Origin: Guyanagaster necrorhizus
Taxonomy: Eukaryota > Basidiomycota > Agaricomycetes > Agaricales > Physalacriaceae
DNA: 64,000 bases
Assembly (NCBI RefSeq): GCF_019112545.1
Contig: NW_025064908.1
Location: 1,838 to 65,837 of the forward strand
Direction: 5' to 3'
In this document: piece by piece, positions 35,927-48,795 of the stretch
Numbering within the stretch: position 1 is the first letter of the stretch
How the letters are laid out: each line of letters opens with the position of its first letter
The notes under the pieces: generated by a model
Seen by the model: the letters and a program-made list of their open reading frames with translations, nothing else
Told to the model about the DNA's origin: nothing
Database searches by the model: none
Program-made: the position numbers and the translations under genes

Positions 35927-38379
35927 TTATTGTCCCATCTCGACGGCCAACATCTCCCTCTTCATCCCAATCTCCTCCCTCAGCATTGAGATACGGCTAT
36001 CCAGCCTCGATGACAAATCTGTAGAGTGCGTCGAAAGAGCCATTGCCTTGTCCAGCTTGGCCTCGGCACCCTCCAGCACCTCCTCCCATCCACCTCCTTC
36101 TTTCCCCTCTGCCTCCTTCTCTTTCAAGTCGACGACAGCCAGCTCGAACGTCGCCACGCCGCCGATCCATGTACTAATGCGTATTTCGCCTTGTTTTCCA
36201 ATCGCATCCTGGAAGAACGTGCGAGAAGACTGGAAGTCTTTAGTTGCTCGATGAACAATACCGAGCAGCAGCGACCGCAAAGCGAGCTCATCAGGTGTGT
36301 CCAGGTCAAGCGGAGCATCAGAAGGAGGAGGAGGCAGGTCAAGAGTTTCCATGTAAGCGCTCCGTATGGTGGGCCGCGGCGTGAGGGACGTCCAATCTCG
36401 AATGTGAGCCTCAGCGACGGACCTCGAGATTCGCTGATGGGTGTTCCAGACTATACATATGTCAGCTTCATTGAAAGGGTGACTGGTAATCCTTACATAT
36501 CGCCATCTCTAGAATAGCGATCAGAGCGATGCCCAGACTCAAGAAGGAACGAACGTACCTTCGGCTGGACTGATCTTCATGCACTGTACAAGATTCTTCT
36601 CATCTCCGCCGCGTCGCTTCTGCTTCTCCTTGTAGAACTCGACTGTGGATGATCGTCAGCAAGGCTCTGACGTTCAAGGCATGACACCAACTTTTCTTCT
36701 TGATCAAAACCTCCATTGGCAAATCTTTGCCGCCCAGCTTCCGCTTATCGATGAACTCAGGGACGGCATCAAACAACTCCTGTGCCTTGTCCAGGTTGCC
36801 GATAGCGATGTAGCACCCTGAGATGCAGGGCATAAGTACGAGATGACGAGGATACGAAAGTTCTCACCGGAAGCGATGAATAAGTAGGTAGCATGACTCC
36901 AGTTGTTCAACTCCGTCATCCTTTTGAATTCGATGGCGGCCTCCTCGTATCTTCTCTCGGCCAACAGTGTCCACGCTAACTCGAAAACAAGTAATGTATC
37001 GGCCTGCCTGAACGACACGTCTCTATCGGGCTTCAGCCCATTTCTTAGAACTGCAATAGCCGCCGATGCGTCGTATGACATCCGCTTAATCTTGGCCTTG
37101 GGATAACGCGTCAGTCGAGGATACAGACTTTAGATATCATGGATACGGACCTGGTTCAATATCCATAACGATCCCGTCGGATAGCGCTTACTGACGCTGT
37201 CGACCATTGCACCGTATTGCTTGAGGATATGGGCCTCATCGGCCTGATAGCCAGCAAGGAGGAGAACAACGCCGTGGTATGTCATCAACACCAGCGCAGC
37301 GAAGACGGAATGCACGTCCGTTTTAGCAGCGGAGACTGCGAGAGCTTGGAGAGCGAGCTTGCGATCATGCTTGAAACCAAAGAAACCGACAACGCCCCTG
37401 TAAAAATTGAATAGATGACGCGCAGAGCGGGACGAGCACCTCACTGTATACGTTTAGGCAAAAGGGAGAAGACGAGGTTAAAGAGTCCAAAGCCGAAAGC
37501 AGTCCCTGATATTACGAGCTCATCGACGGGACCTTCAGGAATGATGGGCCCGGGCACCGCCAGCATGGACCCCCCAGACCATTTTCTGAAGAAGCTTGTC
37601 TTGGGAGCGTAACCGGTGGAAACGGAACGAATGCTGGGACTGGGGGATACGGATGGTGATGCAGCAGGTGTTCGGTACCCATCTAAACCATTTGGGAATA
37701 CGGTCTTGAATAACCTGAGAAGAAATCATTAGTTCAAAATTAGATGAACAAATTAGAAATCACTTGGTAAATTTAGAATGGGCGCTAAACCTGGGAATTA
37801 ACAGCTTGCTTTGGAGGAGATAAAAGAAGCTCGCCTGTTGAGAGAGTATCTGAAATCGGATGAGAAAGCGCGCGAGAAGAAAGGCGAGGGTATTACATGC
37901 ACTGAAGGTATCCCATGTACGATTCGCTGGATGCAGTAAGGATGAGCAGGTACCAGAACATCATGTATGTTGGTACACGCACCCCAGAGCAAGCGTTAAC
38001 CCCAACAAAACGACAGAATCAGCATTCACAATCTCCCACTCAATTCCAGGCGGTAGCTGGGGGTTCCTCCTGCTTTTGGCCGCCTTCATCTGTTTCCTGG
38101 AGCCAGCCTCGGACTGGGCCAGTGACTTTGAGGCCTCTTCCATCTTGGCTGACTGTAAAACAGGCGAGGTCAGTCAAAGATTCAGCACCACGCGTAGATA
38201 CGTACCTCCATTCCCATGGCCGCCTCCAAAAACACGCAGACGCCAGCACCCAAGGAGTGAAATGGCGAATCGTCAGCCGCGAACTCCTTCTGGGCATCAG
38301 CAATGGCATTCGAGAAGAGAAGATTGAAGCCCTTGCTGGCAGCGTGCAGCTGTTCCGTCGTCCTGTCGGGAGAGGCCAT
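35927..38379 (-). CDS. IML2/TTC39-family TPR protein (DUF3808)
   Basis: A multi-exon gene of roughly 650-720 residues; start [20 protein letters not shown] at 38379, stop TAA at 35927. Recognisable in order: a helical N-terminus with [16 protein letters not shown] and [27 protein letters not shown]; a long Ser/Pro-rich loop ([16 protein letters not shown]); [20 protein letters not shown] and [33 protein letters not shown]; then TPR-like pairs ([54 protein letters not shown]); and a C-terminus with [13 protein letters not shown] and the coiled tail [19 protein letters not shown]. These are family hallmarks of fungal Iml2 and animal TTC39 proteins. Yeast Iml2 is linked to lipid-droplet-dependent clearance of protein inclusions. 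Several short introns with consensus ends are visible, and I see no lesion. Confidence 0.87.
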
Positions 38380-38895
38380 GGTGGTTGGGAACTGAGGGAC
38401 AACAGCTGCTGTAGATAGAGTCGCGTGGAAAATACGAATTTAGACGCTGATGACATATTGCTGCCGACGGCATACGTGGCCAATTTGAATTTGGTATTAC
38501 AATTGGCCCAAAACGACCATGAGGCCAATAAAAGCTCACTTGCTGGCTCGCTTGAAATATCCTTTCGAGATCTCATTATTCTGCTTGCTCAATTGTCGCT
38601 GATTATTAATGCATATCAAGGAAGCCGCGAGACTTATGTGAAAGACCTCGGTCTCTCTTGCCAACTTATGTTAGGTATATATGTCACTTTACGAAAGGTG
38701 GAATTATGGTGTATTATGGTAGGACATAGGATAAACAATGATTAATGACTAGGTATACCCGTGATAACAGTACTGACACAAACTGTCCAGCCCACAGATA
38801 GTCCAAACGACCAGCGCTTAGTATTTCTTTCCCGCTCATTTCCTCGCCCCTCGGGCGCTTGCATGGAGATCGGATGGTCCAGGCGTATGCGCATC

Positions 38896-39834
38896 CTAAA
38901 ACTCGTAGTCTGAGACATCATCGTCATCCCCAAAAGTATCATACTCTTCCTCCCCGGATGACATTGGCGGTTCGATTCCAAAATCTGTATATGCGCGCCG
39001 CGACGCGTTCGTCTTGACCAGAATCTGGAATTCAGTGTGTGTCAAGCCATCTTTTATGTGCAGAGCGCTCTCCTCCCTAAGGTAGTACAAGTACATTGCG
39101 TACAGCGCCTGGCACACTCCCGTAGACTCGTCGATGTGATTCTTCACGGGGAAGTCCTCCGAAGGGTAAACACACTTGAACGTCGCCTTCCCCCCATTGC
39201 GAATCAAGGGATTCGGCTCCTCTGGTCTATTCAAGAGCCTACGTAGAAAGCGCGTTCCAATAAGACCAAATGGAAAGCAAAAGACATGACACGTACGAGT
39301 AAGTGCATTTTGGACAAAGAAGCCACCGGCCTTTCTGTGCCTTGAGGGGGCCCGGACAAAGATCGCATATGTGCTTCTACACAAAAATATTAATAGCGTC
39401 GTAATAGAGGCATCTACACGACTTACGCTGGGTTTTATTTCCTCAACTACACAATCATCGGTGGCCTGAGACAGTGCCTTTGGATGAGGCCAACCTGTAG
39501 AGAGGCTTCCAGTGTCGGGGAAGTCCATGGGAATCGGACCATTGGATAGAGATGAAGGGAACATTAGTTCCGTCACGGCGGGCCGCCCACCCAGGTCCAT
39601 GACACCCATAGCGGATGGCGGCAACGTCGAACTTGGCGGGAGCTGCGACCAATGGGGGATTTGCGGTTTCGATTCGTCGCAAGGATATTCGCTAGTAGCG
39701 GAGGGGACAGAACTGAGAAAGTTGGACCATAAAGCAGGCTCAGTTGACTGGGACGAATGCTGCTGGTTATTTGAAAGGAAGGGATCCACGACGCTGTAGG
39801 GCGGGGGTATATAGGTTTGAGTCGAGAAGTCCAT
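38896..39834 (-). CDS. hypothetical protein with zinc-ribbon-like CxxC pair
   Basis: Three exons (39427-39834, 39297-39376, 38896-39238) give about 276 residues. Without splicing the frame stays open (312 codons), but the introns have consensus ends, and splicing creates KHICDLC...LLCPKC, two CxxC pairs 13 residues apart, which looks like a small zinc ribbon (about 137-163). The N-terminal 136 residues are Pro/Ser/Gln-rich and disordered. The C-terminal part has a helical segment (TGVCQALYAMYLYYLREE) and an acidic end (GEEEYDTFGDDDDVSDYEF). The spliced reading is preferred because the intron codes for hydrophobic nonsense. A nuclear regulatory role is a guess; no family recognised. Confidence 0.65.
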   Translation of the reverse strand: MDFSTQTYIPPPYSVVDPFLSNNQQHSSQSTEPALWSNFLSSVPSATSEYPCDESKPQIPHWSQLPPSSTLPPSAMGVMDLGGRPAVTELMFPSSLSNGPIPMDFPDTGSLSTGWPHPKALSQATDDCVVEEIKPSVSRVDASITTLLIFLCRSTYAIFVRAPSRHRKAGGFFVQNALTRTCHVFCFPFGLIGTRFLRRLLNRPEEPNPLIRNGGKATFKCVYPSEDFPVKNHIDESTGVCQALYAMYLYYLREESALHIKDGLTHTEFQILVKTNASRRAYTDFGIEPPMSSGEEEYDTFGDDDDVSDYEF

Positions 39835-39954
39835 GATAGAAGCAAGGAGCAGAGAGAGAGATAATCAAAAAAATACAACAGAAATGGAAAAAGAAAGGTA
39901 GGGGGAGAACGATGGTGGAGGGATGTTATGAGGAGGGTATTCATATTGAACGGT

Positions 39955-39961
39955 TTTTATA
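39955..39961 (-). promoter_or_regulatory. TATA-like element of the zinc-ribbon gene
   Basis: TATAAAA on the minus strand about 120 bases upstream of the ATG at 39834. Confidence 0.4.
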
Positions 39962-42330
39962 TGTAGTCTCCTAGGTGGCAAAAGCCAAGCCACGCTTGCA
40001 GAATGCGGTAACGTGACACCTTGGGATATTTTTGATCGTTCGTGAGGGAACAAGCCACATAAACACTGACAAGCACATAGTCGAAGAGCTTCGATCATTG
40101 TCTTCATGGTTCAAGCTTCATTGTGCCAGCCATTGCCACGCCGAGTCGGCCAAAGAAGGCTTTAGAATATTCAAATGAATGTATCCAGAACCTCGACGAT
40201 AGAAAGTTCGTCTCTTTCTGCCACTGAAAAATCATTGTCCACCAGAAGATTCCGGAGAACAGCTTTGACCGGACAAAACGAATGAAATTAGTGTTTCAAA
40301 AATACACTTGATACATAAATGAGGTATCTATCTGTGGAGATGGTCAATATCACGAAAATACGCCAAGTCAAAGACAAATTTACTGTTTTATTTCCTAGTT
40401 TTTCACTGTCGAGAGTTTAGACCACTCGACATGTCGACCTTACATACTGTACCATCATCAGCGACGACTTTGAACCTTACTGTCAGAAAGGAGTAAGTAA
40501 GAAGTAAAACGTAACCGAGAGATATCAATTCGATGCACCTATATCGAATGGTGGCGCCTCATCCCTCCGCTTACTAGTGAAATACACAGTTCCCGAACCT
40601 AGCCACAGCGTCGTGAGCATAGAAAGATGCAGCCCTTTGCGCCATCGTACCATTACTTCCCTCGACCCTAAACCTGATATCAACATACCCGTGTGGAATA
40701 TCAACCTAGACGAAAATTAGCTTGACCATCATCCCACAGAAGACACCCACAGATCCGTAAACCCTAGGACGTCCTTTATGCCACCATTGACCTTCAGGCA
40801 TAATCGCTTCGCCAAGAATCATCTTCACTTCTGTATCACTCCGAAGTACATGAATAAGTTCCTTCATGATCGGGCTGGACAAGCTCTCCTCAATGGTAAT
40901 GTCAGTCCAGAACAGAGTCCACGCAGATACACCAGTGACACTACACGCAACAACAGCCAGCCAGGGTCTCTACACCAATTCGTCACCATCATAAATGCAC
41001 GCGTAAGAAAACCACCTACCTTAACCAGCGCCAACCCTCCTTTTATCTCTGGCAATTCTTTTTTCCTTACAAGATAAGGCCGGGGACGCGCCGTATCCGA
41101 AAACGTCGTGATACGGGGCTGTTGCCTGAGAGGCGGCGGGGCAGGTATCTGGTACCCAAATGTCCTACTCAAATGGACGCTCCATCGCAATTGCCGACCA
41201 AGTTTGTCTAGATGCATCTGAGCAACAAGGATGAACGCAAGAAAGGATCTATCTACCAGGGGTTCGCACCCGGCGCGGTCGGTTCCGATCCGAATATATC
41301 CGTGACAGCATGTGGGTCCATATAGGCGCTACGGGCATGCCGCAGTCCGACGCCTGTGGCGCGTTGAAGTTTAGGGAGCTCTCGGCATATGACTCGTGTA
41401 CCCGCCTCTTGCTCCATCAAGGATTGATCTTCACTGTTCCGCGGTCTTGCCGCGAGGTCCTGCGATACCCACGCCGAAACTGGTGGGCGGCGTTCATGTA
41501 ATTAAATTTAACAGCACCGTTTAGTCCATACCAGTCGGAGTTTCAACACCTGTAACACTCATTTCGGCCGGGCGTTTCGAATTCAGGCATTTGTGAGTCC
41601 AAGAATCAGATCCGAGGCGTCTGATATTTGATAAACCATACAGACTCAGACTTCTTCTTGAAACAGTCCGAGTACCTAAGGAGTGAAGAGATTGCCGAGA
41701 TCATAACGCAGATGTTCCTTTACCGCTGCCCATGTATCTTGAAGTCATTTTTAATTATCCGACGATCATACCGATTAGTCGATAAATTCAAAGGCATGGA
41801 GGGGCGGATTAGGTTTCAAGTCGAACGGATGCTAATGTAAGGCAAGTGTTAACAAAAGATACACGGTCTGCGACATGAGGCATCTATCCTCTACTTCATC
41901 CGCGATTACGATCTAAGCGCCAAAAGGACACCCATGGGACTCGCGAATCCCATGTCGCATTGGAAAATTCACAGACGTGGTGTGGTGTTAACGCGAGGTA
42001 CCGGCTTAGCACACTGTTTTGAATTTGAACGAATAGCCCGATCGTAGTGCGAGATTACCACGATCTAACGGGTATTATAGGGTCCATCATGCTAATCAGA
42101 GGAGACCCACTACTGAGATCATCGGAGCTCTAAAACCAAACAGCATTCTGCCGGGGAACATTTATCCAGACCGCGCCGAGTACCATACTCAGTTTCATTC
42201 ACAGATGTCAGAAGACATAGCAAGCATAGACATATAGCACACCGTTACACTAAGAATCCAGCCGTCGATGGAGTAGTAAACAGGTCCAAAGATCAAGATA
42301 AGAGCTTGCAGTGGTCGCCTACCCAAGCAC
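39962..42330. other. intergenic, no supported gene
   Basis: Short ORFs on both strands only. 40864-41217 (minus) is Arg/Leu-rich without recognisable domain. No RNA gene or repeat seen. Confidence 0.45.
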
Positions 42331-45058
42331 TCACTGGTACGCCTCCGCTTGTGCGTTATACATTCGAGCATACTCCCCTTCAACACCCAGCAACTCGGTA
42401 TGAGTCCCACGCTCCACAACCCTCCCTTCGTTCAGGCACCTACAACACCCATCAGCAAAACCCTTCCCCTTATCAGGGATCGATCCCATCGATTGACCAC
42501 TCACAAAATTTGATCAGCGTGCTTGACGAGATGCGCGAACCGGTGCGTGACAAAGATCATCGTCATGCCTTTCCCATGTTCCAAGAAACCCTTCAACAGC
42601 GCACGCTCAGCGACAGGATCCATCGCCGAAATCGCCTCGTCCGCAATCAGGAGCTTGACACCACCATTCAATAGTTTCATACATGCCCTTGACCTGAAAA
42701 AATTTCATTTCATCAAAACTCATGAAAAGCCATAGCCATAAGCGAGAAGGAAAAAAAAAAAACATACGCAAGAAGTCGTTGAGTCTCGCCTCCGGACAGC
42801 ATCGTGGGCTTCCGCAGAGGATGTTCCAGCCCCAGCACCCGTACCGCCGCCGAAGAGGGAAACCTGTGCCCGCAACCCGTGACAGAAACATGAAGTGACC
42901 GTTCAAATGCGTTGTCACTGGGGGTGTACAGTGAATCGAAGCCTTCCTTTTGTGCATGGATAATTCCGGATGACCCCCCCATAGTAGCTGCCCTTTCAAG
43001 CATCTTGATAGGCAATTTTCCATCGTCGACGGACACAGAGTTACCCAGAGCCATGGTAAAGTTATCGCCGTAGGAAAGAGGATAGAGCACATCGTCCTGT
43101 GAGAGAATGGTAATGGACGATCGAAGAGAAGCCAAGTCGTAGTCTTGTATAGGCCTCCCGTCGATAAGTATACTCCCGGTAGTAGGATCCCTCAAGCGAG
43201 GCAACAGGTTCAAAAGACTAGACTTTCCGCTTCCGTTGACGCCAACGAGAACAATGAGTTGTCCGGGAGATATATCAAAAGAAACATCGTCAAGGGCTTG
43301 CTTCTGGCCAGGGTACACAAGCGAGACATTCCTGGACATTGAAATGGTTACGATTTAGGAAACATCGATGGTACGGCATCGGACTCAACTCACTGGAAGG
43401 AGACACTCATGCCTTGACCGGAAGACTTCTCGCTATCAGAGTATTCGTGATTTCCGGCGATCATGGTCGAAGAGATACCCAGATCCTGGTAGCATAGCTT
43501 AGCGGCCTGCAGTAAGTCCACAAAGGATCTCGATTGGCACAGCAGCATCAAGTCAACACGGTTTCTCAGGCTCACTGAAGCCGTCTGAAGAAGCACGCCT
43601 GCACACAGGAGAGACGGTGTGAGAGGATTCCAGAACAACACAACAGAGCACACGGCCTTTGAGATGTGATATACTTCAGTATTTGGCCGGCCTAGGAAAG
43701 AATAGGGTGCTTACCGGAAAGCAGTCGACAATGATTTTGCTGGGAAACTCCCAGTACCATGGAGCGGGGACACTTGTCGTCGAGGCAAAGTCCGCTTCAC
43801 TGTATTTCTGTACGCCCAAGCCTTCAATCTCTTTCTTGTATTCTATTACATGGCGTTCATTCAGAGCAAGGTCACTGGTGTGAGAGAAACACTGACCTTG
43901 GTATATATAGCCTTCTGGAACAGTCTTGATAATGGAATCACGGTAGACCCAAGGATTGAAGATCATTTGATGGAGGCCTATCAAACGGTCGTAATGACGA
44001 TTCTTCGTCCAGAATACGTATCCTAAAATACAACGTGTCAGGGCCACTTCCCTTTCATTGAAAAATTTTCGAAAAAAACCATTCACCTGCACCGCCAAAC
44101 TTGTTGACGGGCTTGAGCAAAAGACTAGCCAGAACACAAGAACCGAACGTAATGACGATATCCAGGGGTAAGGAATCATGTAGGACGATGGTCACAACGC
44201 ATGCTTGAAGGAGAATGCAGATCAAGGACCGTAGTTGAAGAATAATAACACATAGAGTCTCCCATGCCTTACAGTACGCTCGGTGAAACTCGCCGGGGTT
44301 GGGGAAGCTATTACCACCTAGGATATGTGAGAAAAGGATTTGCACAATGACAACTATTCATACCGGTCGCAGTATCCAGATCCAAAGCCAAGCTCACTGG
44401 AATATCGTGATAAGAATACAAAATAAATGGCGCGGAGAAAAGAGCACTGACATTTAGCGAATTGGGGATAGAGAAGCAACTTGGTGGCAGAGTCCAGGAC
44501 ACGTTCATTCTCGGTGCTGTGATATCGTCAACACAAATAAAATATCGTATTCAACGAGGACGACTGACATGTAACGCGAGGCCATGAGCGACACTAAAGC
44601 AAACGCAAGCCAATATAGTACGGCATATCTGAAATCGTCTACCATATTGTCTGAGCTGGAAAATCCAGACGACATCCACCTCTCGATCTAAGAGGGCGCG
44701 TGAGCCAAGAAAAGGTAAAGAGTAAAAGGTGGCGCCTCACGATGTCGAGCCCCACTTTGACGACATAGATCGCCACCGTCGGCGAGACGCTCAGCCATAG
44801 GTTTGCGATGAGGTAGAGCAGGAACGTTGTCGGTGCGGCAGAGTACACATCCTTGAAGAGGCGAAAGACGAACGGCCCGTTCTCTGAGACGCTGTTTACT
44901 ACCGACGTTACAGCGTGGCGAGAGGGGATGAAGGTCCTTTCCTTCTCGTACGCAATTTCGAAGATACCCAGTCGGTCTCGTTTGATAGGGCCTTGGGGAG
45001 TGGCAGCGATCGGCTCGCAACCGGCAGTGTCGCTGGATGAGATTGAGGATTCAGACAT
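42331..45058 (-). CDS. ABC half-transporter (membrane domain plus one ATPase domain)
   Basis: Start MSESSISSSDTAG at 45058, stop TGA at 42331-42333, many short introns. After a polar N-terminus, the first membrane segment is TTFLLYLIANLWLSVSPTVA; the membrane domain continues through exons down to about 43400 (LFWNPLTPSLLCAGVLLQ). The nucleotide-binding domain shows NVSLVYPGQKQALDDVSFDI, Walker A GVNGSGKSS, Q-loop ITILSQDDVLYPLSYGDNF, signature LSGGETQRL, an intron at about 42694-42762, Walker B LLIADEAISAMD and H-loop IFVTHRF. Another intron splits ADQIL/CLNEGRVVERGTH, and the protein ends YARMYNAQAEAYQ. One ATPase domain means it works as a dimer. The type (ABCB-like, membrane domain first) fits organelle or plasma-membrane export; substrate unknown. 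No lesion seen. Confidence 0.85.
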
Positions 45059-45114
45059 TATTGAGATGAGTGGTTGAAGAGGGCTATGAGATGTGTGGCT
45101 GGAACTCTTTCCGT

Positions 45115-45121
45115 TTTTATA
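45115..45121 (-). promoter_or_regulatory. TATA-like element of the ABC gene
   Basis: TATAAAA on the minus strand, about 60 bases before the ATG at 45058. Confidence 0.4.
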
Positions 45122-47121
45122 CTACTCGTTTCGACTCGGGTTATCCCTAAGTGGGCGAGTCAATAATGGAGAGTCAAACGGGCGAAGATCTATTTACCAG
45201 ATTCGGCTCATGGTTTGTTATAGTAAACATCGATGGTTTCGCAGGAACAACATGCGTTTTTGCCACACTCATCTCGAAAAAGGTTGGGATCGAGCAGAGA
45301 ATGGAAAACCACACCCAAGAAGAGAACAGAAGTGGACGAGATTGTGGGAAATCTCTTTTATTTTTTTATTAAAAAAAAAGGACAAAGAACGTGAAATGTT
45401 GGTCGTTTCCAAGCCAATGCATGGCACTGTGCGTAGGAAGGCCAGGTTAAAAGACGACGTCATCCTTCATGTTGCTTCGTCTGCCAGGACGAAAAATAAA
45501 TGACAAGGAGAAGAAAGGACACGTATCTCATCGACTGGTAGCTTCGCGGAGTTTGATGCCATAATGGTTCCTTGGTTATGAACGGACTTGGAATTTTTTG
45601 ACGGGGATCTATCATGAAACAGCTTTGGCCAGACGCTGTACACACACGTGTCGGGTGCAAGAGACTCGTCGAAAGTAGCCCTCCGGTCATATGCTATTAG
45701 CTTCTGTGGGATCAGAGTTCAGCACTAGGTCCACACCCCACAAAAAGAGGGTGTTGATCGTCTTTGTAAAAGATCATGGTGACACAGGTTCTGGTATCGA
45801 TCACGTTTACGATGAATAACGAGGCTGTAGTCGGAGTCAGAATCTTTAGTAGCCATTCGGTGGGAAAATTTACTATCGTTTGATGGCGCTGATGGTTACA
45901 CGGCGCTTAAGACGTGCGTCGGTAGTGATATCCAATTATTCCCATGAATGGGAACAAAAGCAGCAGCGCTGGCGCCAATCAGGTCAGTTATGGTCTAATG
46001 GCGCGCAGTTCCAGACCCACAGAAAGGGCAACCTTCCTATGTCAGTGTTTGGCAAAAACGCCCCGAAGATCTACAACTAATTCCAGCGACGTTAATTTCC
46101 GCAATTCGGATCGTTCTGGGAGGCGCCCGTGAGAGGAAAGCACAGCACTACTTTGCGCTTGGGAATATAGGTCGTTCAAGCCTGTTGCTATGCAGCCATG
46201 CGCGTGAAGCAATGTTCTCCTGTCATAATGAAGTGGCGATGGGATCAAAGGATGACCTGTTGCGCAATAATGGAACACCGTGTGCACGTAGTGCGCTACG
46301 GCTTTACCGGATTTTTTTTTGCAAACGTGAACAAAGTCTGTGGCATAATGAGGCTGTACGGATTCGGTGGGGACGGTGTAACCTGACTGTTATGGTGGCA
46401 TAGATCAGAGAGCTAAAATTGGAAAAATATTTATGCGAATACCTTTTGGAAAAACAAATATTAAGCTCATATGATGGATTTAGAACGAAACCATCCCGGT
46501 AGGATAATTATATTCATCCCCTGCAGGGCTTCGAGGTTCAGCTTCAGAGTTTCAGCGGAGAAGCGAAGTACATGACGCTAAATACTACAAAGAATAAGAA
46601 GAAATCAGACTATAATCAGACATTGTGAAAGGGAGGTACATACAGCTAACGATTTCCAAATGCATGCTTGGCGTAGCAGTGCTGAAAAGTGATGTGAAGG
46701 CATGAAAAATGAGCGTTTGAGCTCCGCTCTGGATCCTAGTAGCCTTAACCATCGACAGGCACGGCAACATGAAAGAATTTTTGTCCCAGCTAAATGGGGC
46801 ACCGGGGCCCAGCCGTCCATTTGTTAACCATTTGTCGCCTATCACCTGATAGGGTACATCAATTACTCCTATGCCCAACATATGAAGGCAGAGTTCGTAA
46901 CATTGGGCAATTGTGAACGGATTTACGGAAGAACAGGCAAAGGCGGCGCCAATAAGATAAGCCAAGATAAGGTCCACGTCACATTATCCGGTAAATGCCG
47001 AGGAGCCCCTTCCCCACGCCATCACGTCGGAGGATCATATTTTCGCTGGATTGTTGTCCCCCTTCCGTTCATGCTCTCCTTGCTACGGTATAAACGAAAG
47101 TTTCCATATCTGTTACAGATC
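45122..47121. other. intergenic between divergent ABC and APN1 genes
   Basis: Nothing firmly supported. A 130-codon minus-strand ORF (46585-46977) has ordinary composition but no recognised domain and no clear promoter; it overlaps the likely APN1 upstream region and may be a relic. Confidence 0.4.
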
Positions 47122-48795
47122 ATGGCCCAGACCCGCAGGTCCAGCTCTCTCCCGGACGAATGGCCAGCCAAAAGGGCCCGCAAAGCAAAGAGGAACAACG
47201 GAACACCGCATGCCAAGGCTAAAACAGGCAAATACATTGATCCGGTAAATAGTCCTTGGTATGTTGGTGCCCACGTTTCTGTCACTGGCGGCGTGGAGAA
47301 TGCAATAATGAATGCGGCGTCTATAGCGTGTGTTGTGTCACCACAGCCTACATAGCGACTTTTTCTAACGCAACTACTCATGTAGAGCAGACGCCTTCGC
47401 GTTGTTCCTCAAATCCCCCAGGAAATGGACATCTCCCGCCCTCACAGCACAAAATATCGAAGACTTCAAGGCGCGTATGGAGGAATACCACTACGAACCC
47501 AGATATGTTTTACCACATGGAAGTTATCTCATTAATCTCGGTAATCCAGATCCGTGAGTTCTCTCCATTCCGCGACGCATTATTCCGGCGAATCATCCGC
47601 GCAGGAAAAAGCGAGAAAAGTCCTATGGATGTTTTGTCGACGATCTACACCGTTGCGAACAGCTCGGCTTGGAGGTCTATAATTTCCAGTAAGTGATATA
47701 GCTTAGGTAGTGTTTCCGCGGTCCGGTTACGTGCTCGTATCACCCCGGTCCGTGGAAACATCAACTCTTCAAGGTGGTAAGTGTCCTCTGACAACGCATA
47801 GTCCAGGATCCTCTGTGGGTACAGGAACGACAGCGGAATCAATAGCTCTTATCGCCGAATGCCTCAATCGCGCTCACAAAACTACGACCTCTGTAATGAC
47901 CGTTCTCGAAAATATGGTATGAGCATCAGGCAAGGACATGGCCAATTTCTAATGTGTCGACTCAAGGCCGGAACTGGCTACGTCATAGGTTCTCAATTCT
48001 CCCATCTCGCCGATATCATAGCGGCAGTTGAAGACAAATCCCGTGTTGGAGTCTGCTTGGACACATGTTTGTCTCGATTAACTTTTTTTTTCTCCAGTTA
48101 ACGCCTTGTCTAGGTCATATGTTTGCGGCCGTGAGTTATGAACTATGTTGAAACACTCTTTGACACCTTACATTGCGACAGGGCTACGACATCCGAACGA
48201 AGAAAGGGTGGGAGTGAGTCTCAATCCCCTTGTACTGGCCTTTCATTAAGCTTGACATAATGACAGAGACACAAGTACCGCGTCTCTTCTTTTCGTTTGC
48301 TGAGCACTAACGCATTCAAAACAGTAACAAAGTTCGATCAACAAATTGGCCTGTCGTACTTGAGAGCAATGCACTTGAACGACTCGAAAACAGAACTCGC
48401 ATCGAATCGTGATCGCCACGAGACCATTGGCATGTTCGTTCCTTTCATTTCTCTGTTCTCATGTTTCTCGATTGCTCACGATGCGTAGGGGCTTCATTGG
48501 CTTGGAGTCGTTCTACCATATCCTGACCGACCCTAGGGTTCAAGGTATACCTCTTATTCTAGAGACGCCAGAACCAGAGACGTATGCTACGGAGATCGAG
48601 GTGCTGAATGCACTCTCAACCTATACAGAGCTCGATGATAAGAAGAAGAAGGCTCTCCTTACTAGTATTCGGAAGAGCGTCAAAAGAGCTGGTCCTCCGT
48701 ACAGGAGTAATACAAGGAAGCGTAAAGGTAGGAAAAAGCCGCAGCAGGGCGAGAAGAAAAACGATGAAGATGAAGAAGAGTATTGCGATCATTGA
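47122..48795 (+). CDS. apn1: AP endonuclease, endonuclease IV (APN1) family
   Basis: Base-excision repair enzyme that cuts the backbone 5' of abasic sites and trims damaged 3' ends; nuclear and often mitochondrial. Ten exons (47122-47327, 47386-47553, 47605-47688, 47802-47916, 47967-48066, 48114-48130, 48182-48213, 48267-48274, 48325-48433, 48489-48795) keep frame and give 381 residues. Metal-ligand motifs of the three-zinc site are all present: [48 protein letters not shown] and LETPE. The N-terminus ([11 protein letters not shown]) and the tail ([15 protein letters not shown], then acidic) look like nuclear signals. An in-frame ATG at 47071 would add 17 residues (MLSLLRYKRKFPYLLQI), basic and hydrophobic, a possible mitochondrial presequence; a TATA-like TATAAAC at 47089 lies between the two starts. 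Confidence 0.93.
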
